Origin: Circinella umbellata
Lineage: Eukaryota; Mucoromycota; Mucoromycetes; Mucorales; Lichtheimiaceae
Assembly: GCA_025093555.1 (NCBI GenBank)
Contig: JAIWNF010000093.1
Coordinates: forward strand, 50,224-114,223
Length of the DNA: 64,000 bases
Reading direction: 5' to 3'
A program made the translations under genes and the position numbers. Shown here piece by piece: positions 35,140 through 47,743 of the stretch (the stretch's first letter is position 1; every line of letters begins with the position of its first letter). Under the pieces are notes generated by a model. That model had not been told where the DNA came from and ran no database searches. It was given only the letters and a program-made list of their open reading frames with translations.

Positions 35140-38100
35140 TCTATGATCACGCCATCTTGCTTTAGACGTTCTTGCACTACAGGAAGTATCACATGCTCAA
35201 TCTAATTTTTTATCCAACACACACCATTCTCTTCTCTCTCGTATTTTTCCTCGCTCATCTTCATTTTTTACCAAACATGTTGGCCTTATTTGTCTTAATC
35301 CTTCTTTAACTCTTTCTAATACTTATATAACCCCTGACCAACGTTGTCTAGTTTCTGATATTTGCAACTCACATACCACTGTGTGTCGTATCATTGTTCT
35401 TTATGCATATGCAGAAGCACGACTACGACCTCAGTTTTTTTCTTCACTTCTCCGCCTACCATGCTTTATAGATTTCTCAGGTAACTCTATCATTGTTGGC
35501 GATTTCAATCTTCATCTTTCCAATACTTTACCAATAGGTATTCAGCCATGGACCCAGTTTCTACTTGATCATTGCACCAATTGCCTTTATCCTAACGAAC
35601 GGCCAGGTGTGCTATCGCCACATCGTGCAGCACCAACTTACACTAGCAGTTCTCATCGGACTACTATTGACTATATATTCACAGCCTCTACAAATATTTC
35701 CAACATCATTCAACGCGATCAACTATGGCTCTCCTCAAACTGGACCGACCATGATCTACTATCAATCGACTTGCTACTCAATAACGTGGAAATAGGCCCA
35801 GGAACATGGAGATTTAATCCATTGTTATTGGATCAAGAGCCTTTCTGCAAACTATTGGCGACCACAATTCATGGTTTTTTCACTCAGATGGCATTGGCCC
35901 CTCAAGACCTTACCAAAGACTGGGATAATTTCAAGCTTGTCATGAAGGAAACAGCCCGAGATTTTACTCGTAGAACCACTATTACAACTAAAGTTCATTT
36001 ACGACAACTGCAACGATCTCGACAACAACTACTTGCTTCCCAAGACATCAACTTGCACGCACTACATAACATTGAACAAGACATCAGCAAACTGGAAGAA
36101 CAACAAACAAAACAACTCTTACTACGCTCTGCAACTCGCTGGCATGAACAAGGTGAATGCAATAACAAATATTTTTATAACGTCATTAAAGAACGAAATA
36201 AAGCTATCACCATTTCTACTTTACGTGACCCAGTCACTGGTCTCATGACAACCTCACCTGCTCATGTCCTTAAAATAGCACACCAATTTTATTCAAAATT
36301 ATTTGCCACTGAACCAATATATGATCATGCTATTGACGACTTATTATCCACAATTCCTTCTTCTCTCCAACTCACAGAATTACAACAAAACCGTCTTACT
36401 GCTCCATTTACTAAAGAAGAATTAATCAACGTCATTGAACATACTCCTTTGGGGAAGAGTCCTGGTCTTGATGGCTTACCATTTGAACTTTACAGACATC
36501 TTACTCGTTATGCTCAAGTCATTGATTTTCTACTGTCGTTCTTAATATGGCTCGTGAGGCGCACGTCTTTCCATTATCATGGCGTCAAACACGCATGATT
36601 TTGCTCTACAAAAAGGGAGATGCTTCAGATTTAAAAAACTGGCGACCACTCTCTCTCATTAATAGTGAGGCTAAATTGTTTACCAAGCTAATGGCGAATC
36701 GACTACAACCAATTTTACAACAATTAATTAATCCTTATCAAACTGGCTTTATGGCGAATCGTTTGATATCAGATCATGGATGGACAACACAAAATATAAT
36801 GCACACAGCACAAACAGCTGCACCTGATAATCCAACTACAGGCATTCTGATCGATTTGGAAAAGGCGTATGATAGAGTTCACCCTGAGTATCTACGTAAA
36901 GTGATGATAAGGTTTGGTTTCCCTACTTCTTTTATTGACTCTCTTCTTCCTCTCTTTTTCTCCACCTCTATATCTATATCTATAAATGGGTGGCTCTCTG
37001 AGCCAGTTAAACAACTCCGCGGACTTCGTCAAGGCGATCCCATTTCCCCTCTTCTTTTTAACTTAGCTTTTGAACCTTTATTATGTTCTATTCTTCATGA
37101 TCATCACCTATCTGGCTTTATTCCTCCCCCTTTTTCTTCCTCACGTTGGCAACGACGTCTTCATTATCGTGCTCCACTCCATCTAACTACACCTCCACCC
37201 ATTAAATTACTAGCATATGCTGATGATTTATTGGTGTTTCTCAATAATACCACTGAATGGCCACATTTGATATCACATTTAAATACATATAGAGATGCAT
37301 CTAATGGACGTATTAACCTTAACAAGACGGTGGTTTTCTCGTTATCTGGGAAAACACATAACGACTGGACTGCTCTATTACAACCTCTTGGCACCACATG
37401 GCATGACAGCTGCTCGCCTTTGGCTTTAACTTATTTGGGTTACCTCTCTACCATAATCAACGACAACTACAGCCTTTTCTTGATCATCTTTATCACAAAA
37501 TCGCACATCACATTAAATTGGTTAAGCAACGAAGACTATCAGTTAAAGGTAAAGCTATGGTTGCCAACTCGCTTTTATGGCCCGCTTATGGCATATACTA
37601 CGAGTGTGTATAGTGCCACAAGATTGGTTGAACAAATGTCAAACACTGGTTCGTAAGTATGTATTATCATTTTTTCCTTTTCCAAGCTGGTCTCATGTTT
37701 GTGCTCCGAAAGAACATGGTGGACTAGGCATAGTCAATATACAAGAACAATATAGCGCTCTACATTTAATCTATATCCACGTCTTTTGTCATATTCCACC
37801 GATTCATCCAATGCTCCTTACATCACAACATTTATACAATACCTTTTACAAGTTTATACTGCTCAACCTTGCCTTATATTATGATACTTAATTTGTCAAC
37901 ACTTGAACGGCTTTGCTCACTTTCACCTCATTTAACACATTTATTTAAATTGACCCAACAACTCCCATCTTTTAATATTCCATCATCCACACCAATCTCT
38001 GCCCTAATGGATCTTCCTCTCTGTTCTGTCATATCGTCACCACTTACACCAGAAATTGCCACTATCTCACCAAAATTTCTAGTATCAGACATGTACACTT

Positions 38101-38916
38101 GGTCACCATTATCTAACTCTCTTACTCTCCAGTTTCAGGGTCAAATTCCAATAGCAATTGCAGCCATCAGCACCCAGCTCCTCTTTGACCACCGCGACAT
38201 ACACCCCTCAATTGCTCATGCTCTACAGCCAAACCATTCTACACCCAATTGGGACAACAAACAAATTAATTTATCATCTTGGCTCTTACCAACTGCTCTT
38301 CCTTTACGCACCCCACGAAGCAGACCTCCTCGTCCCATTTTCATTATGCACACCGGCCCTGGCCGACTACGTCGCTTTTGGCAATCTCAAGGTACATCTT
38401 TCACTACTTCTACATCTAGAATTATCACCACAGCACCGACACCATCAGCTTGGCGCCGTTTTTGGCGTCTTCAGCTTCCCCATAGTCCGTACCACCTGGT
38501 GGCGCTTTCTTATCAATCGTATTTCCAACAAAGAACAACTACATCGAGTTTTTCCAAGTAAACACACGACCAATATGTGTCCAATTTGTGGCAATGAAGT
38601 AGAAACACTTCGACACTTTATGCTCGATTGTCCTTTGAAATTCACCTTTTGGAACATTGCACTACCCAAGATTAATGCTCCAGACACCATTACACATGCT
38701 GACATTTGGACAGCTCTTCAACTTAAAACGTCAACATTACACCATCCTTTTCTTCACCATCATTTAGATGCTCTTGGACTAATATTTCAAACGATATGGG
38801 CCATGCATTGGCGTACGGTCATTGACGGACACCCTTGGTCATTCCTTATTGCTGAATCTCACTTAGATAATCTCATATCTCGCTCCCCTTTTATTATTCC
38901 TGACTCTACTCTGTAA
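35140..38916 (+). pseudogene. LINE ORF2 (AP endonuclease, reverse transcriptase, C-terminal CCHC), frameshifted
   Basis: Endonuclease motifs: DVLALQE at 35165-35185, NSIIVGDFNLHL near 35483-35518, and TTIDYIF followed by WTDHDLL near 35659-35760. The reverse transcriptase follows: PLGKSPGLDGLPFELY (36450-36495), a frame change near 36540, then WRPLSLINSEAKLFTKLMANRL, ILIDLEKAYDRVHPEYL, QGDPISPLLFNLAFEPL, and the catalytic LLAYADDLLVFLN (about 37208-37246). More frame changes occur after about 37430-37650 and around 37890-38160. The C-terminus has a cysteine motif, MCPICGNEVETLRHFMLDCP, near 38574-38634. An in-frame TGA precedes DVLALQE, so the endonuclease start is also damaged. The YADD core is intact, but the protein as a whole cannot be made. 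Confidence 0.88.
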
Positions 38917-38995
38917 TAGCTTATAAAATTTGGGCTCAGAGCCCCAATAAATTTAATTTTCATACAAAAAAAAAAAAAAAAACTAGGTGACGTAG

Positions 38996-39670
38996 ACTTG
39001 TGTCCAGTTGAGGCGTTCAAAGGTTTAGTCACCCGGGCACGTCTTCAGGTGATTCTTTCTCTGTAACTAGCACTCCATCAGTTCAAGTTCGGTGAATCCA
39101 GTAAGCTACTCCAATTTTATCTGAATAAAAATTGCACCTGCAAATAAAACATTTAATTTAAATTGCCGCTTTAACAAAAAAACATTTTCATAGTTTGTTG
39201 TTAATTTAGTTGTATTGTTCTTTAAAGTACTCAAAACAGAATGTTGAGCAAAAATCACCTTTTGTTACTATTCAAAACAATATCAATCATTTAACTATCA
39301 CGCGTTTTCAAAAAACGCATATTTTGAATATAAAAAGTGAACATGGTAAAAATATATATGTGTGTGTGCATACACGGTGACAATAAATATTTGTGTCAGC
39401 ATACACAACTACAGTTTTTTGGAAACGTTGACCAATTTTCACCTTTTTAATGAAACGCTTCATGGCCCCGCGTTGTTTCGGGCGCATGAAATATGAAAAC
39501 CGCGTTTGCATAAAAAGCAAACGTTTACAATTTTTATTGTATTGTTTTGTTTTAAAGAAACTGTTTGCATTTATGTGATTAACTGTTACCGCGTTGTTAC
39601 GGGGGTGTACGCGGGCAGTCTTCACAGAGTTTAATAACATGTCCCCTCAAATGTTCTGGGTAAGTAACGA
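38996..39670. other. Intergenic, no gene seen
   Basis: Target-site flank of the LINE followed by AT-rich sequence. Small palindromic bits occur, for example GCGTTTTCAAAAAACGC at 39303-39319 and CGTTTGC...GCAAACG at about 39503-39523. No coding exon identified. Confidence 0.4.
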
Positions 39671-39850
39671 AACAGCGCGGCTCCCCGAAACATTGCGGCC
39701 ACCCGATTCAACGCGGCGACTTTTAACGGAACATCGCGGCTCCTCGAAACACTGCGGCCACCCGATTCAGCGCGGCGACTTTTAACGAAACATTGCGGCC
39801 ACCCGATTCAACGCGGCGACTTTTTAACGAAACATTGTGGCGACTTTTAG
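39671..39850. repeat. GC-rich minisatellite, about 40-60-bp unit, 3-4 copies
   Basis: Tandem, slightly diverged copies of a unit containing GAAACATTGCGGCCACCCGA and GCGGCGACTTTTAACG. Units vary by presence of an inserted segment (ACATCGCGGCTCC...) and by point changes. It is conspicuously GC-rich in an AT-rich setting. Confidence 0.8.
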
Positions 39851-40688
39851 GTCGATCTTCGACCAGGCAGTGGGCTTTAATTTTACAGCTCAAGCTACAA
39901 CATCGGCTGTATATAATCTGACAATGAAATTCACGTTATTGTGCACACGCCCTTATTTCACCCAACTGGGTTTGAAATTTGGTAGTAGTGGTTTGAGTGA
40001 AATAAAAATTATAAGAGTAGAAAAATAATACTAAGAGAAAAAAACTCCTTTTTTCCATCTTAATCATAACTATCTTCATCACGGCCAACACCTACAACTC
40101 TAATGAGACCGTTGGGTAATATATTAGAAACCACGAACAAAATTAAAAGACAACCTTGTTGTGAGATTCAAAGAAAAATACAAATATAAATATAACAGGT
40201 AAAGAAGCTGTTTTTTTTTCTTTTGACTTAGGTTCTCATAATGACGAACAATGGTTATATGGCAAAGACGCACATTGGAGGTAAATATATGGGAGGCATG
40301 ACTTATTTCTTTTATAATACATGGTGTAATGTAAAGGGGGAACGTATAACATTTTTTTGTATACTTACCCAAAAGTTTGCTTTTTTTTATTTATTTATAA
40401 TCGATCACTCTCTATTTTTTATTATTTTTGGTGCCTGATTATATATAACAAAGAAAACCCATGTTGCTCTAATATGTTAAAAGCACTAATGTATCCTTTG
40501 AATATCATTTAGTTGAATAGATGAGGTAACAGTATTGCTGCTGTTGTTGTATGTAAAAAAAAAGTAGTATACATGCTTTTCGGTATGAAGAATAAACTTT
40601 TATTATAGTTTAAATTTTATATTGTAAATAGTTCTACTATTTTACATATAAATATTAAACATAAAAATTAATTTTATATTTTAATGCC

Positions 40689-41452
40689 AAGAAAAATTAA
40701 ATTTTCGTCAAAAATTTATATTTTTCATCTTTTTGTTTTTATAAAAATATCAAAATTTATGAAATTTTGGATATTTTGAGATTTATGGAATTTATGGATT
40801 TTATAAAAATCATAAATTATTATTATATATATTAAGAAAAATAAAACAAATTGTTTTCTTTTTCACCACCATCACAACAACAACAACACACAACAACAAC
40901 AATAAATTATTAACATAATTATATTATTATTGTTTATTATATATATTAAAAAACAAATATTTGTAACACAAATCTTGTTTTTTCGTCAAGTATTTGACAA
41001 AAGAAATAAAAATATATATATAGGTTTGTTACACAAACAAAATAAATTAGCGTTAGGACTAATTTATTTTATATATATTTAATATTTCAAAAGTTCATAG
41101 AACTTTAAGAATTATATTTTTTTTATATTTTTAAATTAAAATATGATTACGTAATCATATTTTTAAAAATAAAGTTTAAAAAATAAATTCTATATAAAAG
41201 ATAAAAATTAATTTATTATATAATAAATTTGATAATTTTTATTCTTTTTGATAGCTATGCTATCTGAATATTTAAATAAATATTCTAAAAACAAGAAAAT
41301 CAATGATTTTATTTGTTTTTTAATATATATATAAATTAATCATATATGTTAGGCATAATATAAAGGATTTGTATTGCCTAACTGACAGTTTATTTCATTG
41401 AATTAATTTTTTCATTGAAAAATAAATTTTTGACGAAAATTTAATTTTTCTT
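40689..41452. repeat. AT-rich inverted-repeat element, 764 bp, perfect 30-bp arms
   Basis: A 30-bp segment at 40689-40718 (starting AAGAAAAATTAAATTTTCGT) recurs as an exact reverse complement at 41423-41452. The enclosed sequence is extremely AT-rich and non-coding. This could be a decayed MITE; no target duplication is evident. Confidence 0.6.
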
Positions 41453-42454
41453 AAATAATATTAATAATTATAGAATAAATATTAAATGATAGTTGATGTT
41501 CCATCAACCATAAAGTATTATATTCTATAATTAATATTTATACTTCTATATATAAAATGGAAGGATACATATGGATGGTTTTATTTGTGCTGGATCGTGT
41601 TTGATGTGTAATATATATAATATACATAAATTGTTTGAATCAAAGGGATCAAGACATAGCAATAGTTTTTATTTATTGGGATTGATATTAAATATGCATG
41701 GAAGATATATATATATATCACTACAAAAAATGTGGGGTATTAATAGGATATCAATAGGGTATCAATAATCTGATAGTAAACTATTACACCTTGGCAAAGC
41801 ATATAGAAACCGTGATATTTTTCCCACTGAAAATAATAACATTCTGAGCTTTGAACGGTGAAAGGAGTTTTTTTTTTAACATGCAGGAAGACTAGATTAA
41901 ACTAATACTTTTTTAACAGATTACTTTTTCTTGTTTGAATTTACGAAATGGACAATTAGTAAATCGAAGTGAAGTACAAATAATGTTTAGTCAATATACT
42001 CAAGAGAACAATATAGTATTATTTTTTATATGAAGAGTGGAAGATAATTTTAAAAAAAATTTTATACGAATAGTGAGAAAAGTAAAGGTTCGCGTTTTGC
42101 AAACTCTCTTTAAATCTGTTCTAGCGCAACATCACCAACACTCCACACACCATCATCATCGCCATTTTTTTGAATTGTTTAACAATACTAGAAGGGACGG
42201 GGAAGATGAGAGTGAAGGAAGAGAAGAGGAAAGGAGAACGAGAATCAGAGTTTTAGTCTCCTAATCAATACAACTGCATTAAATGAGGTACTCAAGGATA
42301 GTATTGGTGCAATCAAGGAAACACATGATTTATAGTAATGGCAAAATAAAATAAAAAAGGAATGGGAAACTAAAAGACCATCATTTTTCAAAAAACTGTG
42401 AGAAAGGAGCGGAACTTTTTATATGCTCTTTTTTTTTATACCTTCTTTTTTTAC

Positions 42455-43963
42455 CAAAATACTTATATTGCCCATATTTTAACTTTTTGCCCCCCCTATT
42501 TTTTTCAAAGTCAGTGATGAAAGACCGAAATATATGACCACAGCAGGGGTTATAAGTGAAGCGCCCTCTCTTTTTTCTATAAGTCATCTTTTATTAATTA
42601 ATGTAAAAAAAGGGAAATATGAATGAAAAAAAAACACATACACACAAATGAAGGGCAATAAAATGTATGAAAAAAAAGAAATACATCAGTGAATGCGGTA
42701 TGAAAAACTCTTTTATTTTTTTATTTTAGATTTACAGTCGAAATCTCTATACCGTTTACAATCAACTATTGTTTTTATAAATCGTGGATCTGATTTATGA
42801 TTGACCATCAATTTTTTACCAATTAACTAAATGTATAATGGATTGGTTCGCGATTAGGTTAATTACATGATTTCGTAATCTACGGTATATGCTACATAAA
42901 GAACCAATTACAAATAATATATTATTTTTTGACTTTACTTATATTTATAGCTTTTATATATATGTACGATGCTTATTTACTTTGAGATTTTATATTTACA
43001 TAAACAAAATTATCTAATTCATGCAATACATATCATACTAATACTAATATTTACTTTTTATTTATTACTTTATTTACTCTTTTTTTTATTGAACTCATTT
43101 TTACTCTTCAGAAACTACTTTGTTTTTTTATTTTCTTCAGTAATATATAATATCACATATGACATGTTATATAACATATATCCTATTTCTCCAAATATCC
43201 TTCCTAAGATCTTATTTGTGTGCTTAATCCAATGTATTATGATGCTATTCTATCTAAACAATAAAGGCCGTAATTTTCTAATTACTGTAGATAACAAAAA
43301 TCTATATATACGAATGATGATTATAATCATACACATTGATAAACATACATCTTTATATGTTATTGCCCCTCATGCTAAAACCATGCCATTCTCATCAATC
43401 TATTTTTTTTTGTTCTTGCCGCCATTATTCCTATTGTTGCCATAAGCATCGTACGTATATATAAAAGCTATAAATATAAGTAAAGTCAAAAAATAATATA
43501 TTATTTGTAATTGGTTCTTTATGTAGCATATACCGTAGATTACGAAATCATGTAATTAACCTAATCGCGAACCAATCCATTATACATTTAGTTAATTGGT
43601 AAAAAATTGATCGTCAATCATAAATCAGATCCACGATTTATAAAAATAATAGTTGATTGTAAACGGTATAGAGATTTCGACTGTAAATCTAAAATAAAAA
43701 AATAAAAGAGTTTTTTATACCGCATTCACTGATGTATTTCTTTTTTTTCATACATTTTATTGCCCTTCATTTGTGTGTATGTGTTTTTTTTTCATTCATA
43801 TTTCCCTTTTTTTACATTAATTAATAAAAGATGACTTATAGAAAAAAGAGAGGACGCTTCACTTATAACCCCTGCTGTGGTCATATATTTCGGTCTTTCA
43901 TCACTGACTTTGAAAAAAATAGGGGGGGCAAAAAGTTAAAATATGGGCAATATAAGTATTTTG
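42455..43963 (+). mobile_element. Long-TIR Mutator-like element, copy 2, 1,509 bp, with 9-bp duplication
   Basis: Inverted repeats of about 520 bp (42455-~42976, ~43442-43963) differ by only a few bases. The flanks carry an exact 9-bp duplication TTTTTTTAC at 42446-42454 and 43964-43972, the size expected for Mutator-like elements. The sequence is almost the same as copy 1 but in opposite orientation. The two central frames differ at only two residues (for example SPTILPK versus SPNILPK). Each TIR also carries a short frame starting MTYRKKRGRFTYNPCCGHIF. Non-autonomous. Confidence 0.82.
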
Positions 43964-44207
43964 TTTTTTTACACGCTCTTCTTTATATATGTTCTTTTTT
44001 TATATACACCATCTCTTTTTTTATTTTGACCCTCTGACATCAATACTATTTATTTTACTTTACTTCTTTTTTCTTTTTTCTGTCTTCATCCATTGATATA
44101 AAAATTTATAAATCCAGATTTATACTTTTAATATTAAAGGAATTTCAATTAGCTTTTTTTTATTAAAAAAAACCCAAGCCCAAGCCCAACTACCCTCCGT
44201 TTTTTAA

Positions 44208-45117
44208 CTATTGCTTCATCCATCGCGGCAACTCTTTTGGAACTGCTTGTTCCATCGGGATGATGGAACGAGTTACTCTGCTACTCTGGTGTCTTCTGAT
44301 CCTAATATTGGCAACGTGCATTTCGTCTAACCTATCCAAGAACCTATTTGCCTATTGTTATGCTATTAATATACTTTTTATTGAATATATAATTAGGGAA
44401 TGAATCTTGATGTAATAACTTACATTATTGGACCTATAAGATGGACGAAGTACCGAAATAAGGCTTGATGTTGGATCTTCATCGTCTGATTCTTCGTCAG
44501 ACGTGTATTTTCGGTTCAGTAACATTTCCATACCAGCCGTTGGGAAATCCTCTTCCAAGGATCTTTTGTGGCGGTCCAACATGTTTCGCCGACGTGCAAG
44601 TTTCTATTCAACATATTAATGATACTTTATGATATTTCAAGGCTATTAATTTTTTTTTGTTACGATGACACTAACTTTTTCTTTACGATTTCTACGACGA
44701 TTACGGCGATTGATTCTGTCTTGTTTTGCTGGATCATGGCAGGAAAGCGCCCGTTTGTTGTAAAAGTGATCCTTGCACATTCTTCGCAATCTCTGTGCAA
44801 AAACGGGTACATCCACAAACTCTTCTTTATATCCCAACAGGACGAGGCACATCCTACTCTGAATAACCTTGTTGGTACCTTGTAAAGCAGCCAACGAAAA
44901 GTCGTACTGGAGCTTGTAAACGTGGACTATCTCATCATATGTATCACAGATGTGTTGCTATAAATATTGAACAGGATTAGGGGCGAAAAAAAACAGTAAG
45001 AACTGCTTGATTGGATATGGTAAAAATTGAATTACTTACACTAAGTATGTTTAAACGGGAATATGGCATAGGATTGCGCTTGATAAAATCGGTGTTATTA
45101 GTATTATTGTTATCCAT
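44208..45117 (-). CDS. 227-aa basic/acidic protein of unknown function inside the CACTA-like element, 4 exons
   Basis: Exons 45117-45040, 44957-44676, 44603-44424 and 44351-44208 join in phase to 228 codons. The sequence has an N-terminal MDNNNTNNTDFIKRNPMPY, a helical region ...DTYDEIVHVYKLQYDFSLAAL..., a strongly basic stretch (DRINRRNRRRNRKEKKLARR), an acidic patch SDEESDDEDP, and a C-terminal VLRPSYRSNNANRFLDRLDEMH then ELPRWMKQ. I recognise no catalytic domain. Clean splicing and absence of stops suggest a functional or recently functional gene; its place within a transposon suggests an element-encoded accessory or captured gene. Confidence 0.6.
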
Positions 45118-46963
45118 CCTTAAAAAAAGGTAAGTTGTTAATATTCAGTGTTGATAATTATAATGACAAAAAAATATTGTTCAACTAAAACAAATATATC
45201 AATTACTACATACATTAGATTCAAGGTAAAAAAAATAGAAAAGGATTGATGTTAAAGAAGAGAAAGGTTATTATCGAAATATATCGTTGTTTCCTTGCCT
45301 ATATTTATACTTTTGCATTATACGGGTTATACTTGAAAAGTATTATTATTTTGAAACCTGAGATATCGATAATAATACAAATTTGGACAGCTGTTGCTTT
45401 AAATCTGAAAATGGTAATTGATCAAAAACATTGCCTTTTTTTTCTTTCTTTTTCTGTTTGAAAAAAATCCCCTTTTTTTCTTTTCTTTCACTTTCTCTTT
45501 CCCATACTTCATTTACTTTTTATTTTCTTACACATTTATACATCTCATTTCTAGGAGAAATAACTTAACCAGTACGGCATAATACAAGAACTATTGCTCT
45601 TCGTTCTATACTATATGACACCATTGGCTTATTTGTGGAGTGGTAAAAAAGTACTAATATTATTATTTTTGAATTTGGACACTTGCTCAATCTAGTGTTT
45701 TTTTATCAAACTAAATGTATATGTTCTTTTTTTATATTATTTCTTAGTGCCAAGCCAGGATCACCTTTTTCTTTCTATTACATCTTATACTCTTTTATGT
45801 TTATTGGTCATCTATAATCTACTTTATTACGCTCAGGTAAGCAAGCATGACTTTTATGAGCTTAATCTTTATATGAAAACATTTTTTTCATATACCAAAC
45901 ATCATAGCTAATGGACTGCATTCATAATAGCTATTAGGGCCGCGTCAGTGATCTTACTCTCGGTATTGTTCTGAGAATGTGTGTGACATAACAATGCGCT
46001 TATGTATGGTCTACTTTGAAGGTATGTGGCTACTTCTTAAGTTTTTAAGACCGTGTGAGCTTCCCACATTCTTACATTGCTTCTACTTTCTATATAAGTT
46101 ATATTCTATAGTAAATAATTTGGTATAAGATCTTTTGTTCATCTGCTTTCAATAATCGATTATAAACTGTAAGTACTTTTAATATCATATTTTCTTTCTT
46201 ACCATTATTGATTAAATGCTTTATAATTTTTTTTAGTTTCATTTCCCCTACTATGTACATTCATTATTCCTGTAAATAATCAGTATGCGTTTACCAAGAG
46301 TTATATTGTATCAGGTAGTAATAGTATCCCACAGAAGAGTATCAGGTATTGTTATATAAATAGATAGCTAGTAATATAGGAAATACATAGTTTAGAAGTA
46401 TAATGATATAACAATATACTATATTTTGAAATAAAAAGTTTTTTTTTCTCTTCTAATAATAATTTTTGAAATGTGTATATGATATATGTATGTCCTTTTT
46501 TGGAGCAATAATAACAATTTGAGAAAAAAAAGAAGCAAAACTATTGGAAGATAATAATTTGATATCCAATTATAATGTTGATATTCTGTTGATTATTAAA
46601 AAATCAGAATAGTGATATCCTATTGATATGTGAAGAAATAAATAATTGATATTTGAAATATGAATATATTGACATTTTGAATATAAATATTTGATATATG
46701 GAGAAACAGACAATTGATATATTACAAAGCAAACATTTGACATTAGTAATGTAAATATGTTGATAAAGAGAAAAACAAACAGCTAACAATTACAATAACA
46801 AAATGCTGAGAACCGGAAAGTTTGTGCATTGAGATCCTATGCACACCTGAAGTATCAACAGCTGATATCCTAATAGCAGCCGGAAAATCAATAGGATCTC
46901 AATAGGATTTCAATAGGATTTCAATAGGGTATTACAATTGTAAAACCCTTTTTTTTTGCAGTG
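45118..46963. other. Right half of the CACTA-like element, non-coding
   Basis: AT-rich sequence with no supported gene. The last 400 bp carry repeated GATATCC/ATCAATAGGAT motifs in both orientations, which I take as subterminal transposase-binding repeats. Confidence 0.5.
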
Positions 46964-47735
46964 TATGTTCCTTGTTTATTGACCTTGTATATCAGGAATA
47001 TACCACTCCATCTGTCAATGATTTTTTCACTCCAGGTGATTGCTGCTCATAATTGGAGCATTTCAGCATAGTCTCCAATCTTGAATGGTCGTTTGAATTT
47101 TTTGATATATTTTTTTCTTTTGTTTTGCTTGTTTTGCTTGTGCATGTTTTATTTCTATTGTCACTTTATTTTGTACATTTTGTAATTTATCAATATATTT
47201 TAAGAATTCTTCTTGAACTACTTGATCAAATTCTAATTCTGTCATTAGTATTTCCATTCGATAGTTGTTGTCGAATAGTATATGTAGATGTCGTCCTTAA
47301 CTCATTAAAAAAAGCCAATTGTTCTGTACTACATAGCTTGTCTAACAATTTTTACATATGCAAATAATAAACCATACAAATATAGGTCGTACTCTTGTTT
47401 TCTTTTCGTTTGGTAACCGTCTGAGTGTCATATTTTCAAACTTCTGTGTCATCTTTCTATGCCTCTTTGTGAACGGCTGTTTAATGAACTTTCTTCTCAA
47501 TGTTTAATGTTGTATAGTTTATAAACAGATTTTAGTATTGGATTTATGTTTTTACATTGTCTGTCACTAGGCGCGATGGGGAATATCAAGCTGTTTCAAC
47601 AGCTTGCTACTAAGTCCTCTATGCATGAGTAATAGATTGGGGATCAACATACATTATATCTAAAATAATGGGGATGTAGGTATTACATTGAATATGGACT
47701 GCGAGCTTTGTGCTGATTGCACTTTACAGAGGTCT
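46964..47735. other. Non-coding spacer between two DNA transposons
   Basis: It contains a lone 64-codon minus-strand frame (47257-47063, MEILMTELEFDQVVQEEFLK...) with helical, Lys/Gln-rich character and no convincing partner exon. Otherwise AT-rich. Confidence 0.35.
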
Positions 47736-47743
47736 GCATATGT

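Larger units (their letters stand above)
33607..38995 (+). mobile_element. Non-LTR retrotransposon (LINE), full length, with 14-bp target-site duplication
   Basis: An exact ACTAGGTGACGTAG occurs at 33607-33620 and again at 38982-38995, just after an A-tail. The element itself is 33621-38981 (about 5.36 kb). It has ORF1 (gag-like), ORF2 (endonuclease plus reverse transcriptase), an AATAAA near 38946 and a poly(A) tail of about 17. The complete ends show a single full-length insertion, but ORF2 is broken by several frameshifts. The 5' duplication starts only 7 bp after the end of the Mutator-like copy 1. Confidence 0.93.
41719..46963. mobile_element. CACTA-like (EnSpm-type) element, about 5.2 kb, candidate
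   Basis: The left end is CACTACAAAAAA (41719-41730); the complement of the right end is CACTGCAAAAAA (46952-46963). Both are bordered by TAT, matching the 3-bp duplication of CACTA elements. Both ends have short subterminal repeats built on ATCAATAGGATATC/TCAATAGGATTTC (41738-41770; 46600-46630; 46885-46935). The interior contains a second transposon (42455-43963), a four-exon gene (44208-45117) and AT-rich filler. No CACTA transposase was recognised. The low-complexity TAT flank makes the boundary call moderate. Confidence 0.55.

Noticed and set aside
39671..39850. CRISPR-like array
   Set aside because: Tandem units without unique spacers, in a eukaryotic genome; this is a minisatellite.
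32091..43963. Idea that DNA between the inverted Mutator-like copies has already been inverted by recombination
   Set aside because: Copy 2 keeps matching 9-bp duplications on both sides, which an exchange between the two copies would have separated.
47063..47257. 64-codon Lys/Gln-rich minus-strand frame
   Set aside because: Isolated, with stops immediately upstream in frame and no splice partner found.
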